NCBI GenBank assembly: GCA_016713175.1
Contig: JADJPQ010000007.1
Location: 186,001-250,000 of the forward strand
Length of the DNA: 64,000 nt
From: Planctomycetota bacterium
GTDB lineage: Bacteria; Planctomycetota; UBA1135; UBA2386
Direction of reading: 5' to 3'
Part shown: piece after piece, positions 17,142 to 25,142 of the stretch
Layout of the letters: each line of letters opens with the position of its first letter
Position numbering within the stretch: position 1 is the first letter of the stretch
The notes under the pieces: model-generated
The model's input: the letters and a program-made list of their open reading frames with translations, nothing else
Database searches by the model: none
What the model was told of the DNA's origin: nothing
Made by a program: the position numbers and the translations under genes

Positions 17142-19429
17142 GCCGGCTGACGCTGCGGGCGTTGCTGCATGGCGCCGCCGACGAGGCCCTGCGGACCTGC
17201 GTCGCCAAATGGTGCACCGCCTCAGCGGATGACGGTCGCGATCGCGCCGTTGCCGCTGCTGCCGCCGCGATGGAGGACGAAGCGACCGTCCGCCGCCGGC
17301 TCGACGGCCTGCCGCGCAAGCTGCAGGACCTGTTCGAGGCGTTCTTGCGCGCCCCCGGCAACGTGCGAGCGGCGGCGGATCTGTTCGCCGAGCTGGGGCG
17401 CAACTTCAAGAGCAAGTTCGATCTCGAGGCGTCGCTGGCGGCGTTGCATCGCGAAGCATTCCTGTTTCCGGCGCCGGCCGGCAGGAACGGTGCTGGCGCC
17501 GCCGATGGCGCCGGCTGGGCCGTGCCGGGAGAGATCGCCGACTGCGTGCTCGGCGGCCGGCAGCGCCGGCAGAGTGCCCTGCGCGACGTGCTGACGCTGC
17601 AGGGCCATCTCGATGCGCGGCACTTCCGCGCCAAGCCCGGGCAGGCCACCGGTGGCGAACGCAAGGTCGACGACAAGGCGGCGGACCACGCGCGCAAGAT
17701 CTACAAGCTGTATTCGCTCGACAACTCGATCCAGCAGCGACTCGACAAATTGCCTGCGGCGGTGCGCGGCGTCGTCGACACCGTGCTGCACAAGCACGGC
17801 GGCGTGGTCAGCTGGGCGGATCTGACGCACGAACTGGACGCGGAGGATCTCCCCGACCAGGAACTGGTCCGCAAGTGCCTGGAAGAGCGGATGCTCGGCA
17901 CGGTGGCCCCGCTCGACCTGACCCGCTTTGGCATCCAGCCGGCCGATCCGGCGATCGTCGTGTTCCACGAAGTCGCGCTGTACGCGATCCGCAGCCACGG
18001 CCACCAGCAGGTGCCCCAGGTCGGTGAAACACTGGCCTGCGGTGTCGATCTGCCGAGCAACGTCGGACGCTTCCTGCGCGAGTTGCAGAGCAGCAAGGTG
18101 CTGTTCACCGCCGACGGGGAACTGTTCAAAGCGTCGCAGAAGCGGATTGCCGGCCTGCTGTTGCCGGTGCCCGGCGGCAAGTTGTCGCCCGAGGCTCTGC
18201 TGGACGTGCTCTACAAGTTCTGCCTGCAGCGGCGCCTGATCGACCGCCGCGGTGAGCGCGGGCTGCGACCGACGCCGGCCGGTCTCGAGTTCGATCGCGC
18301 CAGCCTGCATGATCAGGTCAAGATGCTGTTGGCCGCGTTCGTCGAGGACCGGACGCTGCCGGGCGAGGCCTACCACCAGGTGCGCTTGCGCCGCGTGCTG
18401 TTGCGGCTGCTGCGGCGGGCCGAGCCGATGCTGTGGCAGGACATCTCGATCCTGCCGTTCCTGGTCCGCAATGCCTACCTGGCGCAGATCGACGTCGCGC
18501 AGACCGAGGAGTTCTTCGCCACGCGCTTTTGCGGTGGCGGCTACACCCCGACCGAGACCGTGCAGCAGATGTGCTGGAACCTGCTGCAGTGGGTCAAGAA
18601 GCGGTTGTTCCCGCTCGGCCTCGTCGACATCGGCCTGCGCGACGGTCGGCCGGTGGCGTTGCGCCTGTCGAAGCTCGGCGCCGAAGTGCTGGAAACCGAA
18701 CCGGCGACCAGGGTCGGCGGCACCCGCAGCACGGTGATCGTCAACCCGGACTTCGAGATCCTGCTGTTCCCCGGTGACGACGTGCATGACGTCGTGCACG
18801 AGTTCGATCGCTTCGCCAAGCGGTTGAAGAGCGACCACGTGCACCAGTTCAAGCTCGACCGGGAGACGGTACTCGCCGGGATCGCCGATGGCCTCGAGGT
18901 CCGGCAGATCGTGCAGGAACTGACCGACCGCGCGCGCGCGCCGATTCCGCAGAACGTGCTGTACACGCTGGAAGACTGGGCCGGTCGGAGTCAAGTAGCG
19001 GGATGGAGCACCTGCGCCGAGTGCCGCCGCGCCAACGCCGCCGCCGCCGGCCACCGCCGGGCAGCGCGCCAGGCACGCTGGTGGCCGCGCCGCATGCGGT
19101 GGCGACGCAGATGCGGGCGATCGGCTATGGGCCACAGGGTGCCGAGGAACTCACCGGCATCACGCCCGGCGACCTGCCGGCGCTGCGGGCGCGTTTTCCG
19201 CTGGTCTGGATCGATGTCGCCGGCCTGTCGGATCTCGACCTCGTGCGGGCGGTCGGCGAGCAGTTCGGCCTGCATCGGCTGGCGATCGAGGACGCCGTGC
19301 ACGTGCACCAGCGCGCCAAGGTCGAGGACTACCCGACGCACGATTTCCTGGTGTTGCGGACGGTCAATCCCGGGACCCACCTCGACAGCGAACAACTCGC
19401 GATCTGCATCGGCGCCGACTTCGTCGTGA
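17138..19429 (+). CDS. Helicase-associated (XPB/Ssl2-like C-terminal) domain protein, 3' end aberrant
   Basis: The first ~620 residues are a coherent protein of the helicase-associated family often found next to bacterial XPB. It begins MSRLTLRALLHGAADEALR and has several winged-helix-like segments. A conserved block starts TRSTVIVNPDFEILLFPG and runs to FKLDRETVLAGIADGLE and PQNVLYTLEDWAG (~617). It has no Walker motifs, so it is probably an accessory of the XPB motor. From about 18990 the sequence stops looking coding in this frame. The only in-frame stop is at 19429, inside corA, while a TAG lies in the +1 frame at 18996-18998. Homologues usually carry another ~100 residues here. I infer a deletion or frameshift at the corA junction, so the true functional end is uncertain. 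The start overlaps the XPB stop (ATGA). Confidence 0.7.
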   Translation: MSRLTLRALLHGAADEALRTCVAKWCTASADDGRDRAVAAAAAAMEDEATVRRRLDGLPRKLQDLFEAFLRAPGNVRAAADLFAELGRNFKSKFDLEASLAALHREAFLFPAPAGRNGAGAADGAGWAVPGEIADCVLGGRQRRQSALRDVLTLQGHLDARHFRAKPGQATGGERKVDDKAADHARKIYKLYSLDNSIQQRLDKLPAAVRGVVDTVLHKHGGVVSWADLTHELDAEDLPDQELVRKCLEERMLGTVAPLDLTRFGIQPADPAIVVFHEVALYAIRSHGHQQVPQVGETLACGVDLPSNVGRFLRELQSSKVLFTADGELFKASQKRIAGLLLPVPGGKLSPEALLDVLYKFCLQRRLIDRRGERGLRPTPAGLEFDRASLHDQVKMLLAAFVEDRTLPGEAYHQVRLRRVLLRLLRRAEPMLWQDISILPFLVRNAYLAQIDVAQTEEFFATRFCGGGYTPTETVQQMCWNLLQWVKKRLFPLGLVDIGLRDGRPVALRLSKLGAEVLETEPATRVGGTRSTVIVNPDFEILLFPGDDVHDVVHEFDRFAKRLKSDHVHQFKLDRETVLAGIADGLEVRQIVQELTDRARAPIPQNVLYTLEDWAGRSQVAGWSTCAECRRANAAAAGHRRAARQARWWPRRMRWRRRCGRSAMGHRVPRNSPASRPATCRRCGRVFRWSGSMSPACRISTSCGRSASSSACIGWRSRTPCTCTSAPRSRTTRRTISWCCGRSIPGPTSTANNSRSASAPTSS

Positions 19430-20088
19430 CCTTCCAGGAACGCCCCGGGGACTGTTTCGACGCGATCCGGGCGCGGCTCGCCGATCCGGGTGGCCGCATC
19501 GCCACCGCCGGGGCCGACACCCTCGCCTACGCGCTGCTCGACGCCGCCGTCGATGTGTACTTCCCGGTGATGGAACAGTGCGGCGATCGGCTCGAGGCGA
19601 TCGAACAGCGGATCCTCGACCACGGCGAGGCGCGCGCGATTGCCGCCGACCTGCACTGCCTGCGCCGCGAGCTGCTCGAGCTGCGCCGTTCGCTGTGGCC
19701 CCTGCGTGAGGCCACCGGCGCGCTGCTGCGCAACGAGTGTCCGCGGTTCTCGGCGGCGGTGCTGCCGTATCTGCGCGACGTCCACGATCACGTGATCCAG
19801 CTGCTCGATCTGCTGGAGAACTACCGCGAGATGGCCGGCTCATTGCTCGAACTGCAGTTGTCTACCGCCAGCATGCGGTTGAACGAGGTGATGAAGGTGC
19901 TGACCGTCATCGCCACGATCTTCATCCCGCTGACGTTCGTCGTCGGCGTCTACGGCATGAACTTCGACGTGATGCCCGAACTCCGGTGGCGGTACGGCTA
20001 CCTGCTGTGCTGGGTGCTGATGGTGTCGATCGCGGTCGGCATGCTGTGGTGGTTCAAGCAGCGGCGCTGGATCGGTCGCGGGGCGTGA
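19111..20088 (+). CDS. corA: CorA family magnesium/divalent cation transporter
   Basis: A 325-residue member of the CorA channel family, which forms pentamers in the inner membrane and imports Mg2+ or related cations. The soluble N-terminal part (about 1-240) contains WIDVAGL and LAIEDAVHVHQRAKVEDY, then a long helix-rich stretch. Two membrane segments close the protein (IATIFIPLTFVVGVYG at ~270-290 and YLLCWVLMVSIAVGML at ~295-315). The loop between them begins with the diagnostic GMN (YGMNFD). The ATG at 19111 gives the usual family length. The frame can extend upstream to an ATG at 19003, but those residues are Arg/Pro-rich. Downstream, thiE starts two bases after the stop. Confidence 0.9.
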   Translation: MRAIGYGPQGAEELTGITPGDLPALRARFPLVWIDVAGLSDLDLVRAVGEQFGLHRLAIEDAVHVHQRAKVEDYPTHDFLVLRTVNPGTHLDSEQLAICIGADFVVTFQERPGDCFDAIRARLADPGGRIATAGADTLAYALLDAAVDVYFPVMEQCGDRLEAIEQRILDHGEARAIAADLHCLRRELLELRRSLWPLREATGALLRNECPRFSAAVLPYLRDVHDHVIQLLDLLENYREMAGSLLELQLSTASMRLNEVMKVLTVIATIFIPLTFVVGVYGMNFDVMPELRWRYGYLLCWVLMVSIAVGMLWWFKQRRWIGRGA

Positions 20089-20089
20089 C

Positions 20090-20762
20090 GTGACACTGTC
20101 CGCTGCCGCGCGTTCGGCGTTGCCATTGTTGTGGGTCACCGATAGGCCGCGCCGACCCGGAGCGGATCGTCGCCATCGTCGCCGCGGCGCAGCGCGGCGG
20201 CCTGCGGGCCGTGCAGGTGCGCGAGCCTTTGCTGTCGGCGCGGGTCCTGACGAGACTGTGCGAACGGCTGGTCGAGCTGCTGGCACCGGCGAACGGGTTG
20301 CTGCTGGTGAACGATCGCGTCGACGTCGCCGCCGGCTTCGCGCATGGCGCGCACGTGGGGCATCGTTCGTTGCCGCCGGCGGCGGCGCGCTCGATGCTGC
20401 GGCCCGGCCAGTTGTTGGGGTTCTCGGCCCATGATGCCGACGAACTGCGTCAGGCGGCCACCGCCGGTTGCGACTTCGCGCTGCTGGCGCCGGTGCTGCC
20501 GACGACCAGCAAGCCTGGCGCGACCACGCTGGGCATCGAACGTGCGGCGGCACTGACGGCCACATCGCCGCTGCCGGTGCTGTGGCTTGGCGGCATCGAC
20601 GAACGGACGATCGGATCGATCGCGGCGGTCGAAGGCATCGGCAGACCGTTGGGAGTGGCGGTTCGTTCCGCGCTCGGCGACAGCGACGATCCGGCGACGA
20701 CCACGGCCCGACTGCTGGGCGCCTTGTCCGTGTGCGGAGGGAACGCTACGACATCGTCGTGA
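20090..20762 (+). pseudogene. thiE: Thiamine phosphate synthase/TenI family, frameshifted
   Basis: A TIM-barrel protein of the ThiE/TenI family, which would join the thiazole and pyrimidine halves of thiamine. The start MTLSAAARSALPLLWVTDR is in one frame (GTG at 20090). The rest, from ADPERIVAIVAAAQRGGLRAVQVRE onward, is in another, and a single extra base near 20147 explains the switch. The second part has NDRVDVAAG, GAHVGHRSL, LLAPVLPTTSKPG and LWLGGI in the right order. The usual Lys of VQxREK is Pro, so TenI-like function is possible. Without repair of the frame, only a truncated protein starting at the GTG 20211 would be made. The gene is in a run with thiL, which fits thiamine metabolism. 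Confidence 0.7.
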
Positions 20763-20952
20763 CCAAGGATCTGCGCGGCGAGCTCGAGTTCCGGCGCCAC
20801 GTTGGTCGGCATGCGCAGGATCTGGTCGATCAGCGGCATCGCACAGCCAGCCCGGGTGTTGCGTGCCCAGCCGCAGGTTTGTCGACCTCCGGTCGCATCC
20901 TGGCCCATGGACCGCTGTGCCGCGATGGTGGACGGTCGGCGGGTGTCCGGCG

Positions 20953-21414
20953 ATGCTGTCGCCAACGATGACCGGCGACACCGCCAAACCACTCGAGCCA
21001 CCGCGACGCCGCGGCTTCGACCCCGCGCGCCTTGGCCGGACGATCCGCCGCGCGACGCTGCCGCTGGCGATCGTCGCCGCGATCGTGTTCTTCCAGTGTT
21101 TTGGCTCGATGCGGGTGCCAGAAGGCATGGACTCGATGCCGGACATTCCACCAGGGTCGCTGTGCCTGATCGACAAACGCTCGGGCCCGCCGCGACCCGG
21201 CAAGGAGGTGTTCGTCGCGGTGCCCGATGGCGGCACGCTGCTGACGCGCGTCGTTGCGGTCGGCGCCGATGGTTCGCTGCGCGTGCAGAACGATTCGCCG
21301 ACGACCCGGCTGCCCGACAGCGATCAGTTCGGCGACCTGCCGGCGACGGCGCTGCGCGGTGTGGTGATGGTCGTGTTCGCGGCAACTGCCAAGGCGCCTG
21401 CCGGTGGCCGCTGA
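20953..21414 (+). CDS. Signal peptidase I (S26)-like protein lacking the usual Lys
   Basis: A 153-residue membrane-anchored protein. A cytoplasmic N-terminus (RRRGFDPARLGRTIRR) is followed by one membrane segment (ATLPLAIVAAIVFFQCFG), then an S26-like external domain. The serine box appears as GMDSMPDIPPGS, and the end NDSPTTRLPDSDQFGDL resembles box E of signal peptidases. However, the position of the catalytic Lys (normally KRVVG) reads LTRVVAVGADG, with Thr instead. It may be inactive or use another base. ATG codons at 20953 and 20968 are both possible. The stop lies inside the start of thiL. The 190 bases before it hold no gene on this strand. Confidence 0.7.
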   Translation: MLSPTMTGDTAKPLEPPRRRGFDPARLGRTIRRATLPLAIVAAIVFFQCFGSMRVPEGMDSMPDIPPGSLCLIDKRSGPPRPGKEVFVAVPDGGTLLTRVVAVGADGSLRVQNDSPTTRLPDSDQFGDLPATALRGVVMVVFAATAKAPAGGR

Positions 21415-22318
21415 ACGGGCGTTCACCGACAGCCTCCGGCGCTTCTTCGGCAGCGCCGCCGGCGTGCAGGTCGGCATCGGCGACGATGCCGCGGTCGTGG
21501 TGCCGCGCGGTCGATCCCAGGTCCTCTGCTGCGATCCGGTGGTCGAGGGCGTGCACTTCCGGCCGGACGCCGACCTGGCGCTGGTCGGCCGCAAGGCCGT
21601 CAATCGCAACCTCAGCGATGTCGCGGCGATGGGTGGGCATGCCGATTGGCTGCTGGTGTCGCTGGTGCTGCCGGCTGCCCTGACGGGTACGCGGCGTCTG
21701 CGGCTGCTCCGCGGCATCCGTGCCGCGGCTGGCGCCGGTGGCGCGGCGGTCATTGGCGGCGACGTGGCCGTGCATCGCGGCCCGCTGGTCGTGACGGTGA
21801 CCGCCATCGGTCACCTGACCAGCCCACCGCTGCGACGCGAGGCCGCGCGCGTCGGCGACACGATCCACGTCACTGGACCGTTGGGTGGCAGTTCGCTCGG
21901 CCGGCATCTGCGGTTCCGGCCGCGACTCGACGAAGGCCAGTGGTTGGCACAACAGCGTGGCGTCGGCGCCGCCATGGACGTCAGTGATGGTCTGCTGCTC
22001 GACCTGGCGACCTTGCTGCGGGCCTCGGGCGGTTGCGGCGCCGAGATCGATGCCGACGCCGTGCCGATCGCGGCGGCGGCGCGCCGACTCGCGCGCGGCG
22101 ATGCCGAAGCGGCGCTTGGCCATGCGTTGGGTGATGGCGAGGATCACGAACTGTTGTTCACCGTTCGGCGCGGGCGCCGGCTGCCGGGCGGTGGACCGTT
22201 GACGGCGGCGGCGCGTCGGCCGATCGGTCGCGTGATCGCGCGGCATGGCCTGTGGTTGCTCGGCTCCGACGGTCGTCGGCAACGGCTGCAGCCGCAGGGA
22301 TGGCAACATGCGCTCTGA
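21404..22318 (+). CDS. thiL: Thiamine-monophosphate kinase
   Basis: A 304-residue enzyme of the PurM/ThiL superfamily that phosphorylates thiamine monophosphate to thiamine diphosphate with ATP in the cytoplasm. Recognisable blocks are IGDDAAVVV near residue 25, then CCDPVVEGVHF with the metal-binding Asp, and GRKAVNRNLSDVAAMGG. Later blocks are IGGDVAV, RVGDTIHVTG and MDVSDGLLLDLATLL, with GDGEDHELLF near the C-terminus. All core motifs are intact. It starts with a GTG overlapping the end of the S26-like gene and ends overlapping the ATG of tsaE, so the three are probably cotranscribed with the frameshifted thiE upstream. Confidence 0.92.
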   Translation: MAAERAFTDSLRRFFGSAAGVQVGIGDDAAVVVPRGRSQVLCCDPVVEGVHFRPDADLALVGRKAVNRNLSDVAAMGGHADWLLVSLVLPAALTGTRRLRLLRGIRAAAGAGGAAVIGGDVAVHRGPLVVTVTAIGHLTSPPLRREAARVGDTIHVTGPLGGSSLGRHLRFRPRLDEGQWLAQQRGVGAAMDVSDGLLLDLATLLRASGGCGAEIDADAVPIAAAARRLARGDAEAALGHALGDGEDHELLFTVRRGRRLPGGGPLTAAARRPIGRVIARHGLWLLGSDGRRQRLQPQGWQHAL

Positions 22319-22811
22319 GCCAGCGGTGATCGCACGGGTCCATCTGCCAGCGGATCCGGCCGCAACGTTCGCGCTCGGCGAACGGCTTGGCCGGCACCTG
22401 CGTCGGGGTCAGACGGTGGCGCTGGTCGGCGATCTCGGCGCCGGCAAGACGACGTTCGCGCGCGGGATCGGAGCCGGCCTCGAGGTCGATGACCCCGACG
22501 CCATCTGCAGCCCGACCTACCTGCTGGTGGTCGAACACCCGGGGCCCCGTCCGCTGCTGCATGCCGATGCCTACCTGCCGCAGAAGCTCGCCGGGTTCCT
22601 CGCCGAAGGGGGACTCGACTATCTGCTCGATGCCAACGCGGTCGTCATCGTCGAATGGGCCGATCGCATCGTCGATCTGCTGCCTGCGGAAGCCCTCTGG
22701 GTCCACCTGACGCCAGCCGCCGACGGCGGTCGCGACGTGACGTTCCGTCAAGTCGATCCGTCGGCCTGGCCCTGGTTGACGGAAGTGGCCAAGATTGCGG
22801 AACCTGGGTGA
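22308..22811 (+). CDS. tsaE: tRNA threonylcarbamoyladenosine (t6A) ATPase TsaE
   Basis: A 167-residue P-loop ATPase that works with TsaB and TsaD to make N6-threonylcarbamoyladenosine at position 37 of ANN-decoding tRNAs. It has the Walker A GDLGAGKTTFARG near residue 43. It also has SPTYLLVVEH (the family's SPT(Y/F) motif), HADAYLPQ in place of the common H-x-D-x-Y-R, and VVIVEWADRI. The length and order fit TsaE well. The ATG at 22308 overlaps the thiL end. A longer frame from 22245 would overlap thiL further and adds nothing family-like. Confidence 0.9.
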   Translation: MRSEPAVIARVHLPADPAATFALGERLGRHLRRGQTVALVGDLGAGKTTFARGIGAGLEVDDPDAICSPTYLLVVEHPGPRPLLHADAYLPQKLAGFLAEGGLDYLLDANAVVIVEWADRIVDLLPAEALWVHLTPAADGGRDVTFRQVDPSAWPWLTEVAKIAEPG

Positions 22812-22860
22812 ACCGTCGACGCGCTGGCGCCGTTGGCCGGCCTGTCCCACGGAGGTCTCT

Positions 22861-23586
22861 GTGAAGCACGTGCCCTTGGATCCTGATCGCGAGCCCGACC
22901 TGCTCGTCCGCTACCGCGAAGGTGATCCGACGGCGTTCCGTACGCTGGTGGACACCTACCAGGATCGGATGCTGCAGTTCTTCTACCGGTTGTGCTGGGA
23001 TCGGGACCGGTCCGAGGACCTCGTTCAGGACCTGTTCCTGAAGTTGATGCAGGGCAGTCGGCGCTATCGCCCCGAGGGCAAACTGTCGACGTTCGTCTAC
23101 CGCGTGGCGACCAACCTGTGGATCGACGCCTATCGCGCAGCGCGACCGCGGCCGGCGGTCTACAGTCTCGATCAGGTCGTGTTGCCGGAACGCGATCAGT
23201 CCACCGATGGGCGGGCACCGGTCGAACAGGTTGCCGACGACGAGGAGAAGGTCGTGCTGCGGCGGGCGATGGAGAGCCTGACCGAACCGCACCGGCTGGT
23301 GTTCGAACTGGCGGTCTATCAAGAACGGCCGTACGCCGAGGTCGCCGAGCTGCTCGGCATTCCGGTCGGCACCGTCAAGTCGCGGATGCACAACACCGTC
23401 CTGGTGTTGAAGGAGAAACTCGCGCACCTGCAGGGCGATTCCGCGGGTGAGGCATCGCCGAGCGAACGCACCAACGCCCCGGCGCGGCAACGCTTCGCCG
23501 GCGATGGACCGGGTCGCGACGACGCGGCGCCGCGCGGCGACGACCGTCTGTCGGGTGGGTTCAGCCGGCGCGTCGGAGGCGCCTGA
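22861..23586 (+). CDS. ECF-type sigma factor
   Basis: A 241-residue sigma-70 family factor with region 2 at about residues 20-90. Its motifs are YREGDPTAFRTLVDTYQDRML, RSEDLVQDLFLKLM, and the promoter-contacting STFVYRVATNLWIDAYRA. Region 4 lies at about 135-190, with LTEPHRLVFELAVYQ and the helix-turn-helix YAEVAELLGIPVGTVKSRMHN. A ~45-residue charged tail follows (GDGPGRDDAAPRGDDRL) and is probably disordered. The GTG start at 22861 is preceded at good spacing by GGAGG (22851-22855), one of the few strong Shine-Dalgarno sequences in the window. The next gene begins three bases after its stop and is a likely partner. Confidence 0.9.
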   Translation: MKHVPLDPDREPDLLVRYREGDPTAFRTLVDTYQDRMLQFFYRLCWDRDRSEDLVQDLFLKLMQGSRRYRPEGKLSTFVYRVATNLWIDAYRAARPRPAVYSLDQVVLPERDQSTDGRAPVEQVADDEEKVVLRRAMESLTEPHRLVFELAVYQERPYAEVAELLGIPVGTVKSRMHNTVLVLKEKLAHLQGDSAGEASPSERTNAPARQRFAGDGPGRDDAAPRGDDRLSGGFSRRVGGA

Positions 23587-23589
23587 CGC

Positions 23590-25047
23590 ATGTCCGCGCC
23601 CCGACCAGCCCGCAGTTCCTGGCCCGCGGATCTGCCGCCGCCGATCGACGTGATCCTCGATCAGGGCGACGCGGAGTCGTTGGCCGCCGCGCGGCGGTTC
23701 GTCGCCTCGAATCTGGCCGGCGCCGTCGAGCTGGCGGAGACGCTCGCGCTGCTCGAGACTTGCCGCGGTGACGCGATTGCGCCGAGCGCGCGGCTGCACG
23801 CGGCGCTGTCCGGGCTGCAGGCGCGGGCCCTGCGCCAGACCGGGCTGCGCCTGGCGCGTCCGACCTGGCCGCTGTGGACGGCTTTCGCGAGCGCCGCCAC
23901 GGTGGCGTTGTCGGCGCTGCTGATCTGGGATCCGCTGCGTCCCGAAGATCCGCTCGCGGCGATCAGCGCCGATCTGCCCGTCCGGACCGCGCCGGCCGCT
24001 GGCTCCGGGTTGCCGTTGCCGACCGAAGTCGAGCCATCGCCGTTCGACGGCCAGAGGGTCGCGACCGCGGCGGACCGTTCCGCTGCCGACTCGCGGACCC
24101 GTGTCGACCTGGCCGATGACCCGCTGGGTTCCTGGATCCGGCCCGGCAATTCCCTGAACCTGCTCCGCGTCGATTTCGAGCTGCGGGCGTCTGCCGATCT
24201 GCGGCGCCGGGCGCAAGCCGATCGCGGCGGCGTGCCGGAAGTGGACGAACGGGTGCAGCGACTCGCCGATGGCATCCGGGCCGACCTCGAGCGTCGCCTG
24301 GCCGACGCGCAGCAAGAACCGATCGCGATCGCAGGGGCCATCCGGGCACTGCTCGCGTCGGGCACCGCCGGGCCAGGTGGCCGGCATGCCGATGCGTTGG
24401 CTGCCGGCGCCGACTGCGTGTTGGCGGCCTTGCCGCGGCAGCATGGTGGCGAACTGGCGGTGTTGCTGGCCACGGCCATCGAGGTCGCCGCTTCGACCGG
24501 GCGCGGCATCGACCTGGTGGCACAGCACGGCGATCGCCTGGTAGTCGAACACCGACAGGGGATCGCCGGCCTGTTGTCGCCCGATTGCCTGGCGGCCTGG
24601 CTCGGGGAGGCTGGCAGGTTCCTGGCCTGGGCGCCGGCACTCGGGGTCGACCCCGGCGAAGCCGGCATGCTGCGGGTGCGGTTGCACCAGTCGCTGCAGG
24701 AACGGCGGCGTCACGGCGAGCGACCCGAGGTCCTGGCGGCGATTGCCTACGGCTTCGGGGATCTGCTCGCTGCCGACGAACACGTGGCGCTGGAACGGCG
24801 GTTGCGCGGTTGGAAGATCGCGGCGCTGGTGCCTGATTTCGCCGCGATGCATCAGTTGGCCTGGAGCCGGCGGCCTGGGGCCTACGGGTTCACCCGCTTC
24901 CAGCTGGAGCTGCGGCGGGTGGCCGCGCTGGCAACACCGGCGACCTTGCCGGAGCAAAGTGCGTTGTGCCTGTGTCTGGCGACCAATTTCGCCGCTCCCG
25001 GCGTCTCCGGGCTGTTCGACGTCGCCGCGGGCGCCCCCGGCGGCTGA
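23590..25047 (+). CDS. Membrane protein, candidate anti-sigma partner of the upstream ECF
   Basis: A 485-residue protein I cannot assign to a family. The first ~90 residues are cytoplasmic and helical (LAAARRFVASNLAGAVELAETLALLET). One membrane segment follows at about 94-115 (PLWTAFASAATVALSALLIWD), then a Pro/Thr-rich linker and a large external helical domain. The position, three bases after an ECF sigma gene, and the cytoplasmic-TM-external layout are those of an anti-sigma factor. The zinc-binding H-x3-C-x2-C of classical anti-sigma factors is absent. The external domain would be a sensor. No enzyme motifs are seen. Confidence 0.7.
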   Translation: MSAPRPARSSWPADLPPPIDVILDQGDAESLAAARRFVASNLAGAVELAETLALLETCRGDAIAPSARLHAALSGLQARALRQTGLRLARPTWPLWTAFASAATVALSALLIWDPLRPEDPLAAISADLPVRTAPAAGSGLPLPTEVEPSPFDGQRVATAADRSAADSRTRVDLADDPLGSWIRPGNSLNLLRVDFELRASADLRRRAQADRGGVPEVDERVQRLADGIRADLERRLADAQQEPIAIAGAIRALLASGTAGPGGRHADALAAGADCVLAALPRQHGGELAVLLATAIEVAASTGRGIDLVAQHGDRLVVEHRQGIAGLLSPDCLAAWLGEAGRFLAWAPALGVDPGEAGMLRVRLHQSLQERRRHGERPEVLAAIAYGFGDLLAADEHVALERRLRGWKIAALVPDFAAMHQLAWSRRPGAYGFTRFQLELRRVAALATPATLPEQSALCLCLATNFAAPGVSGLFDVAAGAPGG

Positions 25048-25125
25048 GCCAGAACCGGCCGTTCGACCGGCCCTATCCGTGCTCGCAAACAGACGCTGCG
25101 GCGCGACGGGCGCGCCGTTCCACAG

Positions 25126-25131
25126 TACCAT
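25126..25131 (+). promoter_or_regulatory. -10-like hexamer of the CAP-domain gene
   Basis: TACCAT ends 11 bases before the ATG at 25143, the same spacing as at tatA and at the lipoprotein gene at 38924. No Shine-Dalgarno sequence lies between. The -35 side is not recognisable. Confidence 0.35.
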
Positions 25132-25142
25132 CGCGCGCGCCA

